Assembly (NCBI GenBank): GCA_028554755.1 | Contig: JAPTOF010000007.1 | Span: 19,463,001-19,527,000, forward strand | Direction of reading: 5' to 3' | Source: Cordia subcordata | Lineage: Eukaryota; Streptophyta; Magnoliopsida; Boraginales; Cordiaceae | Length of the DNA: 64,000 nt | Shown here: positions 10,391 through 21,454 of the stretch, one piece after another | Numbering within the stretch: position 1 is the first letter of the stretch | Layout of the letters: each line of letters opens with the position of its first letter | Notes under the pieces: model-generated | Seen by the model: the letters and a program-made list of their open reading frames with translations, nothing else | Told to the model about the DNA's origin: nothing | Databases searched by the model: none | Translations under genes and position numbers: made by a program

Positions 10391-10732
10391 TGTGAAAAAA
10401 AAAAGTTCACTATGGCTATGTGAGTGGAAGAAAAAGAAAGATTGCAATGGAAGTTGAAGCCACCATGTCTTCCAATGACAAAGTCAAGACTTGCATGCAA
10501 ACTCAAGATTTGCATTTGACAAGTCATGCATGCAAGATTGAATGAGTGTGACTTGCATACGGGTGAACACTCACACGTGGTTGAATATAATAGGACCAAG
10601 GGCCAAACTCCAACACCATGTTAAGAATTCTGATGTTCCATCATAAAACCAATTGGTGCTAGGTGGAATATCACAGGATCATATTAAGTGGTTTTATTGA
10701 TTTTTCTATACAGGAAAAAATTCCAATGTATA
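10391..10732 (+). mobile_element. Probable copia 3' LTR and flank
   Basis: The sequence after the polypurine tract starts TGTGAAAAAAAAAA and shows no coding potential. The 5' LTR is outside the window, so the right end cannot be fixed; the LTR could end near 10,620 or run to the array boundary. Sequence similarity to the tandem units begins only at 10,733. Confidence 0.5.
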
Positions 10733-11424
10733 TTCATCAGCCCTGGAGTGCAAAAAAATAAAAGAATTTACATATTGGGCAGTATACATTGGGGACAGTA
10801 CATCTAGTATTCCTAATGATGGTGAATTTGAAATTGAAGTACCTGATGATTTGCTTATTACGGATTTCTAAAATCCATTAGTAGCAATTTTTGAAAGTTC
10901 ATACCCAGAACCACTTACTAATATGAATCAGAGTGTTTGTCTCCAAAAGTGAGCAATTTTTGTACCAACACCTGAAATTGTTGAAGCAATGGATGATTAC
11001 ATGCTTTGGTTTCTTCCAGGAGAAGAGCATATATACCTACGCTCAGATAGTATTTGTAAAGCAAATTTGGTTGTTGATTCAGAAGCAAATTCATTCACAC
11101 TAGAGTTTTTCTAACAATATGAAGTGTTCACGTATTCCAGACAATGTTTTGAAGATTAAACTTGGATTTCTTGTTATGTTGCTAAAGAGATGTTGACCAA
11201 GATTCCGGTCTTTATATTGGACCCAAACATAAAGTGACTCAATTGGGGAACCGTGCTGCTGAAGTGAGCTTTTGTTTGGACGAAATGCTGGAGTTAAAGT
11301 TTCTACACCAAGAATAGTGATGACTTCTAATAATACAAATTTTCTATTTAAGCTACAACTTAGCTAATTCCCCTTGGTTGTTTCCCTTGCCATGACCATG
11401 AACAAAAGTTTGGGGCAACCTTTC
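10733..11424 (+). pseudogene. Helitron PIF1-like helicase C-terminal remnant, U0
   Basis: This is the most divergent of the eight copies and the most readable. It encodes phrases of Helitron PIF1 helicases: IPNDGEFEIEVPDDLLI, PTPEIVEAMDDYM, PGEEHIYLRSDSICK and, near the end, MTMNKSLGQP (family: MTINKSQGQSL). Internal stops and shifts break it, for example TAA after FLEFF-like sequence at about 11,113. The PGEE motif is intact here but damaged in most other units. Helitron helicases unwind DNA during rolling-circle transposition; this is a non-functional fragment lacking the Rep domain and the helicase N-terminal half. Confidence 0.85.
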
Positions 11425-11430
11425 AGCTAA

Positions 11431-13768
11431 TTCCTCAGGGTACATTTGCAATAGGAGAAGTACTCTTCGAAGGTCCTTGCACCGCTTCCAAACCCATTAC
11501 CATTGAAATTCAAGGGACTCTTCTGGGAAACACAGATCTCAGTCTTTACAAAAGCGGCAGATGGATAACAATCAGCCACGTCGATGGTATCGTACTTACC
11601 GGTGGAGGAACCCTAAATGGCCAAGGTGAGTCGTCATGGAAGGAAAGGGAAAATGGTTGCGGGCTGCTTCCAGATGTATGTGTAACTGCTCAATTCCTAA
11701 GTCTATATTTCTTTTCTCGAACTACGCTATACTGGTCAAAGTTTTGCGCTTTTTTTATAAAGTAATCTTTCAATTTATAATTTTTTCTCTATGTGAATAA
11801 TATATCTTAGCTCATTTGCTTAACATTATTCATCAATTTGATAGAGTTATTCTTTAAAATAGCATCCTAATTTGTGACCAAATTAAACAAATAACTCTTT
11901 GGATACTCAACTTTTAGTAGAGAAATGGCTCGTAAGTGAGACCAATCACGCATAGAGATTGACGAAGCTAACCTAATGGTCCGCCTATGATATATTTTGC
12001 AGAAACTTTTGCTGTTAAATCAATTGAAAAAACAATACAGATGTAGGTGTTTCTAGTTCATACGACTTTTTTTTTTTTTAATCTCCTCAAACTACTTTAC
12101 CACCGTATCTAGCCCGTTGTAACATGTCAAATTAAATCTAAACTAGTACCAGATGTGTAATTTGGAGATTATATCGACTCCTAATATGCATTGACATACG
12201 TTAAGCTTTTCTTGTATGGATGCAGGGTCTTGTATGGCGAGTGTAACTAATTCATTATGCAAAATGTCAACCTCCTCAATAGCAAAGGGTTCCACATGAA
12301 GGTTACTGACTGCACCAACATAACGATGTCGGATCTCAACATAACTGCGCCAGGAGACAGCCCTAACACTGATGGTGTCCACATTAGTGGTTCTCAAGCT
12401 ATCACCATTACTAACTGTGTCATTGGAACGGGTGACGATTGCATCTCTATTGGCGATGGCAACGATGGTGTTAACGTCTCCAAAGTCTTTTGTGGACCTG
12501 GACATGGCATCAGGTTTGTTCTTGCATCATCATCGTCGTGTTCCAATCTCAAAATCTCGTAAGAATGATGAGTAGATGCTTTAGGTCAGGCAAATCACAA
12601 TTCTAATATTACAATTTATCAATTAAAACTACAACATCCTAGGTAGAGCTATGCATGAACTAGTATGGAGAGCAGGCCCCACTAACCACAAAGACGAAGC
12701 CATTAAAGAGCGTGTTGGCATCGCTTTTTGATCTTGAATACATGTGAAGTTTTAAAGCATTTAGATTGAAAAATCAATTTGACCCCATTGTAAATAAAAA
12801 TATCGTAGATGAACCACACGGCATGAACTTCTTTGCTACATCATATCATCTCTTGCACAGCCACATATCGCCGTTATTATAAAAGAAGTTGGAATGTGGA
12901 TTATTTCATAAACATGTAGCTTTTAAATTTGGTCTATTATAAGTTATGAACGCGTCATTCTTTATTTCTTATGTTCTATTGTTTTTCTAAATCTTCACAT
13001 TTTCTTGTATATGTGACAGCGTTGGTAGCCTTGGCAAGCGTCAAGGAGAGCAGACGTCAAAGGAATTACTGATAACTAATTGTACGCTAACCGGGACAAC
13101 AAATGGAGCCAGATTAAAACACGGAGAGCTTCGCTCCGCTCAAGCGTAAAATATTATCTTTGACGATATAGTCATGAATGACGTTAACCCCATTATCATT
13201 GATCAAAGCTATATGTCAAAGGATAAAGCGGTGAGATATTGTACTTTGTTGTGCTGGCGTGAATTTAAAATATTTTATCTATGAAAATGAAGTGATAACT
13301 AAGTAATTTTAATGATCGGATTTAATGAAACTTATATATAAGTGATTGTTTTCTCAAAACGAAAATAAAGCATTTCATAAGGTTTTATGGAAACAGGTTG
13401 GTCGCTGTACGTAAGATCTAAGAGTAGATCCACTAGCACTTTTAAATTATTACGAAACAAAAATTTAGTGTTTGATTTTTTTATTATAAATAAACTAGAT
13501 ACATATTGATTTCAAGCCTAATGTCTCTTTTGAACTAACTACACAGCCATCCAAGGTGAAGATTAGTGATGTCCACTTCAAGAACATAAGAGGGACCACA
13601 GTGTCAAAAATTGCAGTTGCTCTCAATTGCAGTGAAGCAGTTCCTTGTGAAGGCATTGAATTGGTGGCGTTGATCTAACGACCTCTGCCGATGTTGGCGA
13701 TCTTTCTTCCGTATGCACCAATGCCAAAGTTATCGTTAATGGGAAATTAAGCCTGCTGGTTGTAGCTA
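11431..13768 (+). pseudogene. Exopolygalacturonase-like gene copy PG0, 5'-truncated
   Basis: GH28 family remnant with exons at 11431-11675 (3' part of exon 2, open), 12226-12513 (exon 3), 13020-13230 (exon 4) and 13547-13768 (exon 5). The promoter, signal peptide and exon 1 are absent because of the U0 deletion. Exon 3 keeps NTDG, GTGDDC and GPGHG. Small indels at former CAG/CTG sites break exon 3 (GGCGAGTG for GGCAGAGTG), exon 4 and exon 5. It cannot make enzyme even if the small indels are sequencing errors. Confidence 0.9.
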
Positions 13769-14779
13769 AATCAAAAATACGTTGGTCCGAACGACCTAGA
13801 AATCATTTTTGTGATGTATATTTAGTGTTCCATCCTTTAGATTATTTTGATGTGTCCAAAGGCTGATAATCGCCTTAGGCACCAAGTGTAAGACGGCATG
13901 TTTCCTTATAGCATTTTACTTAAATGAATATGCCAAATCTAATTCTTTCTTTTTCTCTCTTTAGTCTTGAGGCTATTTATCGCATTGTTGATCAAGACAA
14001 CGACAAGTATTTTAGCCATGCCCTGGCTCATGTAGAAAGTCCAGGCTATAAGATAAAATATAGGATCAAGGAAGCGAACTAGGCTGCTGCCCGATTAGGG
14101 TTTCCTAAACCTAATCAAATTCTTAATAACGTTTTTCGCTTATATGTATGTTGAGTTGTTTTTATCAATTTTGTTTTGGAATCGAAAAACTAGAGCCCCT
14201 TCTTTCTTGGCTCTCTTTTTGTTTTGTTCAAAGAAGCTTCAATGAAGAAATAAAGAAGTTATGCATTACAAGATTAACCAATATCCGATTGTCCAAGACC
14301 GGATAGGAGCATATTGGCAAGACTGAAAGGTATATTAGAATTTTAATGCGAAGTTGGTTAGTAAATGTAAAAACTTTTCTATCTAATTAGCAGCCTCAGA
14401 GGTTGCATTTATCTCATTACAACCACCTTCTATGTCAGTGATTTCTTGAAACCAATGGAAATAATGTGCTCACATGCCAACCCTCTTAATATATATTTAA
14501 GTTGCCAGAAATAAACATTTGACCATTAAACTCATGCTACGTATTTCATGCTTAATTTATTTCTCAGTATTTCTTAAAACCTACCACTAAGTCGTATATT
14601 GAGTGTCTTAATAACTATTCCTAAAACCACTATCACGCTCGTATGTATGCCACATTAGGCAAATACTACTGGTTGTTCTTAAGAGTCAAGCTGAAATTGT
14701 GCATGCATCATTAAATTCATAACGCCTTTGGGTGCATTTTTATGTTTATGTCTTAGCAAAACATGCATTTGACTAGAGG
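13769..14779 (+). other. 3' flank of PG0
   Basis: Non-coding sequence shared by all units; equivalents are 21455-22472, 29149-30158, 36829-37837, 44508-45523, 52207-53217 and 59889-60903. It holds an exon-like segment after a TCTCTCTTTAG acceptor-like sequence (about 13,965), the telobox hairpin at 14093-14116, and a GAGCCCC...TTGGCTC short inverted repeat. No gene was recognised. It should include the 3' UTR and polyadenylation region. Confidence 0.7.
14093..14116. other. Telobox-containing palindrome (U0; one per unit)
   Basis: GATTAGGGTTTCCTAAACCTAATC is a near-perfect inverted repeat (GATTAGG / CCTAATC arms) and includes TTAGGGTTT, a plant telobox. The same 24 bp sits at 21781, 29474, 37155, 44834, 52532 and 60212, unchanged, even though the bases just before it vary between units. 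Confidence 0.75.
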
Positions 14780-15470
14780 TTCATCAGCCTTGGAGTGCAA
14801 GAAAATAAAAGAATTTACATATTGGGCAATATACATTGGGGACAATACATCTAGCATTCCTAATGATGGTGAATTTGAAATTGAAGTACCTGATGATTTG
14901 CTTATTACAGATTTCTAACATCTATTAGTAGCAATTTTTGAAAGTTCATACCTAACTACTTACTAAAATGAATCAGAGTGTTTGTCTCCAAAAGTGAGCA
15001 ATTTTTGCACCAACACTTGAAATTGCTGAAGCAATAGATGATTACATGCTTTGGTTTCTTCGGAGAAGAACATGTATACCTACGCTCAGATAGTATTTGT
15101 AAGCAAATTTGGTTATTGATTCAGAAGCAAATTCATTCACTCTAGAGTTTTTTTAACAATATGAAGTGTTCACGTATTCCAGACAATGTTTTGAAGATTA
15201 AAGTTGGATTTCTTGTTATGTTGCTAAAGAGATGTTGACCAGGCTTCAGGTCTTTGTATTGGAACCAAACATAAAGTGACTCAATTGGGGAACCGTCTTT
15301 CTTGAAATGAGCTTTTGTTTGGACGAAATGTTGGAGTTAAAGTTTATATACCAAGAACAGAGATGACTTCTAATAATACAAATTTTCTATTTATGCTACA
15401 ACTTAGCTAATTCCCTTTGGTTGTTTCCCTTGCCATGACTATGAACAAAAGTTTGGGACAATCTTTGTGT
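14780..15470 (+). pseudogene. Helitron PIF1-like helicase C-terminal remnant, U1
   Basis: Reads as broken PIF1-type helicase: PNDGEFEIEVPDDLLI, an in-frame TAA after ITDF, LEIAEAIDDYMLWF, SDSICK, IPDNVLKIKVGFLVMLL, and MTMNKSLGQSL at about 15,430. The order matches the C-terminal third of plant Helitron helicases. Several stops and indels exclude function. The Rep/HUH nuclease is absent, so this is a fragment and not a mobile Helitron. Confidence 0.85.
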
Positions 15471-16472
15471 AATTTTGGCTAGAAATGAGCATAGGACGGG
15501 CTGGTTCAGAATTTAGTCAACGCATGTCGCTTCCCAAAGTTTCGAGATGTTCATTTTCAACTGCGCCGTTCTCGGCTAAACATATTTGCATCCTATCCAA
15601 TCCCATCCCAAATGTTATAGAGATTTTGGGATGGTGCGGTTCAGGTTTCGGGATAAAATTATATTTTCAAAATAAAGAATAATAAAATAGCAGATTCAGT
15701 TTTCAAAATCATCATTCATACAAATTAGAAAATCTCTGTTTCACGTCACAAAAGTTAGAAAAAGTGAATAAAAATTAAAAATATTAATGTCATCTTTTAC
15801 TCCAATATTTGCTTACGAAGCATTTTAAGAGCTATGAGGATTTATTTTAGAAACCAAGTTAAATTTCTTTAGATTTTTAATTTTAATTCAAACTTAAAAG
15901 AAGTATTTTTTTATTAGAAATGTGATTGGAGTAAACTTGAAATACAAAATTATATCTTGAATCTCAAGTCCGAGACATTATTGAGCAAAATAAATAAAAA
16001 CTATGAAATCCTCTTCAAATAAAAGAAGAGAGAATATTTTAACTCTTTATATGTTATTTTATAAATATAGATATAGATTCTTTTCTCTTTTCTGCTTGGG
16101 CAATGGTTTAATTGATGTTTTAATTTTTTTAATGCTAAATCTATGACTTTTTCAGTGACACATCACTATTTACAGCAACATACAATTAACTTGTGCTCCA
16201 TCTAGCATTTGTTTATATGGCATCCTTAGAGTTTGAGGCTTAAGTCACAATTTTAGAATTCTTTATTATTTTTTAACTTTTAATTTTTATTTAGAACTCA
16301 AAAATTATTTTTATAATTGTAATATAAATAAGTTTAAATTAAAATTCTTTTATGGATCTCAGTTTGCGATAGTATTGGAATAAATGAAAACTCAATACTA
16401 ATTCCCTTTCAGATTAAAGAGAGGAAACAATAACTTTAACATTATATATGTTACACAGGTAGATCTATATAC

Positions 16473-16504
<32 letters not shown>

Positions 16505-18268
16505 GTTTATGTTTCTCTTTTTTTCGTTCATCATTCAATTGATATTTTTATTTTTCTTAAGCTTGGAAGCTAATGATATTTTTCACTTGGTGCATCACCT
16601 TTTTTTGAGTGTCTAAAATTGATTCGTAGTTGTGTACCTTCTATTAATTTACTTGTGTCACATCAAAGTTTGAAGGTTTAACTTAATGTAAATTATACTG
16701 ATTAATTAAAGTGAAGGATAAAGGATTTCTTTGACATGTGAAAAATTAGATAGGTAAGATTAGAACTATAAAAGATTTTAAAAAAATAACATAAATTTTA
16801 TAAATATATATGTACATATATATATAATTTATAAATATACATATGTTATTATATAGTATTTCTTTCGGGGACGGGATTTACCGCAAAAGACAAGGCAGTT
16901 CAGGTTTGAGATGGGATGCGCTGGGATAAAGGCTGAGATATACATATGACCTAAGATTTATTGTCTTCAAATGGCACAAGAAGCATAGTGCTTCTAAGGA
17001 GTACAAAGTTGTGGGGAAAAATAATTATTTGCAAAAATTAGCTATTCCCAAATGTAAGAAAAAAGAATTAAAACCCTTAAATGCTAGGGGGAGGGGCGCT
17101 AGGAAAGTTGTTGAAGTTAACCTTAGTTTATTTGGATGTCGAGGCCTCTAAACTATTATGCGCATTTAGAGATCCATAACATTACGTTTTTTAATTCAAT
17201 AAAAATTGAGTAACAATGATAATTACAACGTGAAGTGTTGAGTTTTTTTTCTTATTTTTTTTATTGCTATTGCCTAATCAATATTTGGTTGAAAAATAAA
17301 CATTTTAAATTTCTTTTCTAACCTCGGCGGATAATTTAATTTTCTTGAACCCACTCGTTGTAGCGGGAGAATAATTTTTTTTCTTGAAAAAACATCCAAT
17401 TGTTTTCTTTTGCTTCAATTTAGTTGTCTTTATATGAACTTATTAGCATTTATATTTTGAATATCAGAAGGCAAAGAGAATTGATGTTCGAACCAATGAT
17501 TTCGATCATGGGCGTAGGTTCGCATTATCCTATCCATTGTCATCACCATACTCTAGCTTATTACTAAACTCCAATCCAAAGCTTGCTTATAACTAAAACT
17601 CCAATCCAAAGTGTGATGCACAAGAAATAACGAAGCGATTTACACGAATTCTTTGCCTTTCCTAAAATAACAGAACCACGGGCGCCAATAAACGTCAAAT
17701 ATATTGATTACGCCTTTTCCATTTGATTAAAAGAGAAAGCGGACCAAAAGAAAATAGAAAAGGAAACATGAATAAGGAATACTAGTCACCACTTTAAGAT
17801 TAACCGTTCAATGCATGGTCATCTTCTTTCTCTCTTTGATTCTGACAAACTCAAGAGAAGTGAATTTCCACGCGTTTGGTGTTGCAAGAAAGAAATTGTT
17901 TAAGTTGAAATTGTTAAAGTTAGCTAACCATAAACAACCATTTTATTTTATGTTTTTGGATAATTTTCTAATGACAAGGGAATAACATTGTCTATAAGAA
18001 TATTTTGAAGATGTTGAGAAGGCCGTTTCGCAATTGAAGTTTTGAAGAACCTTCATTGCGAAATAAATGGATCGAAAAAAGTTAGAAATTATTAGTGCGA
18101 AAGATTAATTTTGGTTCATTCTCCTTCAACTCTGAAATGATGAAAAACTAGATTAATTAGATACCACGAATAGCTCAACTAAAAACGACCTTTACAATAT
18201 TTGTGGAGAAGTTCCCCGAAATGACATACAAACCAAATAAACATATAACTAATTTATGAGAAATACAG
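15471..18268 (+). other. AT-rich spacer between helicase fragment and PG promoter, U1
   Basis: About 2.8 kb without a recognisable gene. Equivalents are 23164-25953, 30845-33638, 38527-41314, 46210-49017, 53898-56701 and 61595-64000. GC-richer patches at 15,485-15,660 and 16,865-16,945 share GGTTCAGGTTTCG-like and GGGATGGGAT-like phrases and bracket a very AT-rich core. This is reminiscent of subterminal repeats of a non-autonomous hAT-like element, but I found no matching terminal inverted repeats. The remainder (16,950-18,268) is unassigned upstream DNA with a GAAGCATAGTGCTTC hairpin and a repeated ACTCCAATCCAAAG phrase. Confidence 0.6.
16465..16504. repeat. (AT)n microsatellite, U1; length varies between units
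   Basis: TATACATATATATATATATG followed by a TATATA run. Equivalents are 24158-24200, 31841-31881, 39521-39561, 47201-47248, 54895-54937 and 62590-62630. Run lengths differ from unit to unit, so it can serve as a unit fingerprint. Confidence 0.9.
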
Positions 18269-18277
18269 TATAAAAAG
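18269..18277 (+). promoter_or_regulatory. TATA box of PG1
   Basis: TATAAAAAG within ACAGTATAAAAAGCTATCGG, about 110 bp upstream of the position of the first exon-1 ATG. It is identical in the six complete units. Confidence 0.7.
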
Positions 18278-18402
18278 CTATCGGACTTCCGTTTTCATTC
18301 ATAACCCAAATAAATTTTAAATAAAACTACCCTATATTTCTGAACTACCCCGAAGCTGACAATAGGTTCAACGCCACCAGGTTTCTACCAAGCGGGCAAG
18401 GC

Positions 18403-21400
18403 ATGAAGGTTCTTTACCTTCTTGGTCTAACCTTGTTCTCAATTAGGACTGAGTGTGCTCCTTGGTTCACGTCGTGGCCTTGCCGCAGTGGTGAGACAGT
18501 TTTGATGTCACTAAAGATGGGGCCGTAGCGAATGGCAAAAGCAGAAAGTGCTTGATGCGTAAGCTAAGAGAACTCCTGATTTCTCAATCAAATAACTATT
18601 TTCTTTGCGAAAAATAATGCATCTTCTAGAGCGAGTCTTATGTTGTTAGTAGTTGTTCTAATACAATGGCGTGAACTCAAGATTAAGAGATAGCTCAAGT
18701 GATTGAGACAATCTTCACAATTTAAATTAATTTTTTCAATCCCATGGCGACCGAGGTTTTAAGAAAAACGAGGCGTGGCGTGAACTCATTAATAGTATTC
18801 TAATTTGAAAAGTGAATATGCCTTACTTTGCAACTTTGTTTTCATATTGTGCAAAATAAATTACTTCGAAACTTTGAAAAAAGATTGTGGAACACCTACG
18901 TCTCAACTCTTTTATAATTATAGTTTTAGTTGCGAAGGAAGGCCGGAAATTGGAAAGAGACATTTTAATACACGAATATCTCGTTACACTTTCTCGATGG
19001 GTAAATTTGATGTGCCCATTTGATCTACATGCGTGCATGCAGGCGTTCACTAAAACGTGGAATGCAGCATGCCATGCGACAGGACCAGCTAGGATTCTCG
19101 TTCCTCAGGGTACATTTGCAATAGGAGAAGTACTCTTCGAAGGTCCTTGCACCGCTCCCAAACCCATTACCATTGAAATTCAAGGGACTCTTATGGGAAA
19201 CACAGATCTCAGTCTTTACAAAAGCGGCGGATGGATAACAATCAGCCACGTCGATGGTGTCGTACTTACGGTGGAGGAACCCTAAATGGCCAAGGTGAGG
19301 CGTCATGGAAGGAAAGGGAAAATGGTTGCGGGCTGCTTCCAGATGTATGTGTAACTGCTCAATTCCTAAGTCTATATTTCTTTTCTCGAACTACGCTATA
19401 CTGGTCAAAGTTTTGCGCTTTTTATAAAGTAATCTTTCAATTTATAATTTTTCTCTATGTGAATAATATATCTTAGCTCATTTGCTTAACATTATTCATC
19501 AATTTGATAGAGTTATTCTTTAAAATAGCATCCTAATTTGTGACCAAATTAAACAAATAACTCTTTGGATACTCGACTTTTAGTAGAGAAATGGCTCGTA
19601 AGTGAGACCAATCACGCATAGAGATTGACGAAGCTAACCTAATGGTCCGCCTATGATATATTTTGCAGTAACTTTTGCTGTTAAATCAATTGAAAAAACA
19701 ATACAGATGTAGGTGTTTCTAGTTCATACGACTTTTTTTTTTTTTAATCTCCTCAAACTACTTTACCACCGTATCTAGCCCGTTGTAACATGTCAAATTA
19801 AATCTAAACTAGTACCAGATGTGTAATTTCGGAGATTATATCGACTCCCTAATATGCATTGACATACGTTAAGCTTTTCTTGTATGGATGCAGGGTCTTG
19901 TATGGCAGAGTGTAACTAATTCTGTTATGCAAAATGTCAACCTCCTCAATAGCAAAGGGTTCCACATGAAGGTTACTGACTGCACCAACATAACGATGTC
20001 GGATCTCAACATAACTGCGCCAGGAGACAGCCCTAACACTGATGGTGTCCACATTAGTGGTTCTCAAGCTATCACCATTACTAACTGTGTCATTGGAACG
20101 GGTGACGATTGCATCTCTATTGGCGATGGCAACGATGGTGTTAACGTCTCCAAAGTCTTTTGTGGACCTGGACATGGCATCAGGTTTGTTCTTGCATCAT
20201 CATCGTCGTGTTCCAATCTCAAAATCTCGTAAGAATGATGAGTAGATGCTTTAGGTCAGGCAAATCACAATTCTAATATTACAATTTATCAATTAAAACT
20301 ACAACATCCTAGGTAGAGCTATGCATGAACTAGTATGGAGAGCGAGCCCCACTAACCACAAAGACGAAGCCATTAAAGAGCGTGTTGGCATCGCTTTTGA
20401 TCTTGAATACATGTGAAGTTTTAAAGCATTTAGATTGAAAAATCAATTTGACCCCATTGTAAATAAAAATATCGTAGATGAACCTCGCACGGCATGAACT
20501 TCTTTGCTTCATCATATCATCTCTTGCACAGCCACATATCGCCGTTATTCTAAATGAAGTTGGAATGTGGATTATTTCATAGACTTGTAGCTTTTAAATT
20601 TGGTCTATTATAAGTTATGAACGTCATTCTTTATTTCTTATGTTCTATTGTTTTTCTAAATCTTCACATTTTCTTGTATATGTGACAGCGTTGGTAGCCT
20701 TGGCAAGCGTCAAGGAGAGACAGACGTCAAAGGAATTCTGATAACTAATTGTACGCTAACCGGGACAACAAATGGAGCCAGATTAAAACACGAGAGCTTC
20801 TGCTCCGCTCCAAGCGTAAAATATTATCTTTGACGATATAGTCATGAATGACGTTCAGAACCCCATTATCATTGATCAAAGCTATATGTCAAAGGATAAA
20901 GCAGAGGTGAGATATTGTACTTTGTTGTGCTGAGCGTGAATTTAAAATATTTTATCTATGAAAATGAAGTGATAACTAAGTAATTTTAATGATCGGATTT
21001 AATGAAACTTATATATAAGTGATTGTTTTCTCAAAAACGAAAATAAAGCATTTCATAAGGTTTTATGGAAACAGGTTGGTCGCTTGCACGTAAGATCTAA
21101 GAGTAGATCCACTAGCACTTTTAAATTATTACACGAAACAAAAATTTAGTGTTTGATTTTTTATTATAAATAAACTAGATACATATTGATTTCAAGCCTA
21201 ATGTCTCTTTTGAACTAACTACACAGCCATCCAAGGTGAAGATTAGTGATGTCCACTTCAAGAACATAAGAGGGACCACAGTGTCAAAAATTGCAGTTGC
21301 TCTCAATTGCAGTGAAGCAGTTCCTTGTGAAGGCATTGAATTGGCTGACGTTGATCTAACAGCAGCCTCTGCCGATGTTGGCGATCTTTCTTATGTATGC

Positions 21401-21454
21401 ACCAATGCCAAAGTTATCGTTAATGGGAAATTAAGCCCTGCTGGTTGTAGCTAA
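18403..21454 (+). CDS. Exopolygalacturonase-like (GH28) gene PG1, frame broken as read
   Basis: Five exons: 18403-~18556, 19043-19344, 19894-20183, 20689-20906, 21227-21454. In the composite protein (about 406 codons) residues 1-60 hold a signal peptide ([19 protein letters not shown]) and the GH28 start. The four family motifs are NTDG (about 209), GDDC (231), GHG (254) and RIK (289). The Asp residues of NTDG and GDDC are catalytic in GH28, which hydrolyses de-esterified pectin in the wall; exo-acting, pollen-type activity is inferred from overall resemblance. In PG1 the first ATG reads AGG, leaving the second ATG (18403). Exon 1 lacks bases at a C run and a CAG, exon 2 lacks one base (CTTACGGTGG), and exon 4 lacks two near RIK. 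Exons 3 and 5 are intact. Splice sites are phase 0 (after exon 1), 0, 2 and 0. Confidence 0.88.
18668..18788 (+). mobile_element. tRNA-derived SINE in intron 1, U1 (variant body)
   Basis: A body of about 97 bp lies between 12-bp direct repeats GGCGTGAACTCA (18668-18679 and 18777-18788). A box-A-like TAGCTCAAGTGATTGAG is present. The box-B region seen in other units (CTGGGTTCAATCCC) is replaced by an AT-rich stretch ending TTTTTTCAATCCC, so the promoter is probably dead. The tail is AAGAAAAA. Confidence 0.8.

Larger units (their letters stand above)
10733..14779 (+). repeat. Array unit U0 (internally deleted, left edge)
   Basis: It contains a diverged Helitron helicase fragment fused at about 11,424-11,433 to the middle of polygalacturonase exon 2. 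Relative to U1 it lacks about 3.65 kb (roughly 15,470-19,100): the AT-rich block, promoter, exon 1, intron 1 with SINE, and the start of exon 2. Confidence 0.93.

Noticed and set aside
10391..10732. Exact right end of the copia 3' LTR
   Set aside because: The 5' LTR is outside the window, so no pairwise comparison or 5-bp target duplication can be made.
12143..12505. Long minus-strand frame opposite polygalacturonase exon 3, present in every unit
   Set aside because: It is the mirror of the conserved NTDG/GDDC exon and has no domain of its own.
14780..15470. Functional Helitron in each unit
   Set aside because: Only the C-terminal third of the helicase is present, with stops, no Rep domain and no recognisable TC...CTRR ends.
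18805..19023. 72-75 codon frames on both strands in intron 1 before exon 2, repeated in each unit
   Set aside because: They lie between the SINE and the exon 2 acceptor, overlap each other on opposite strands, and match no known protein.
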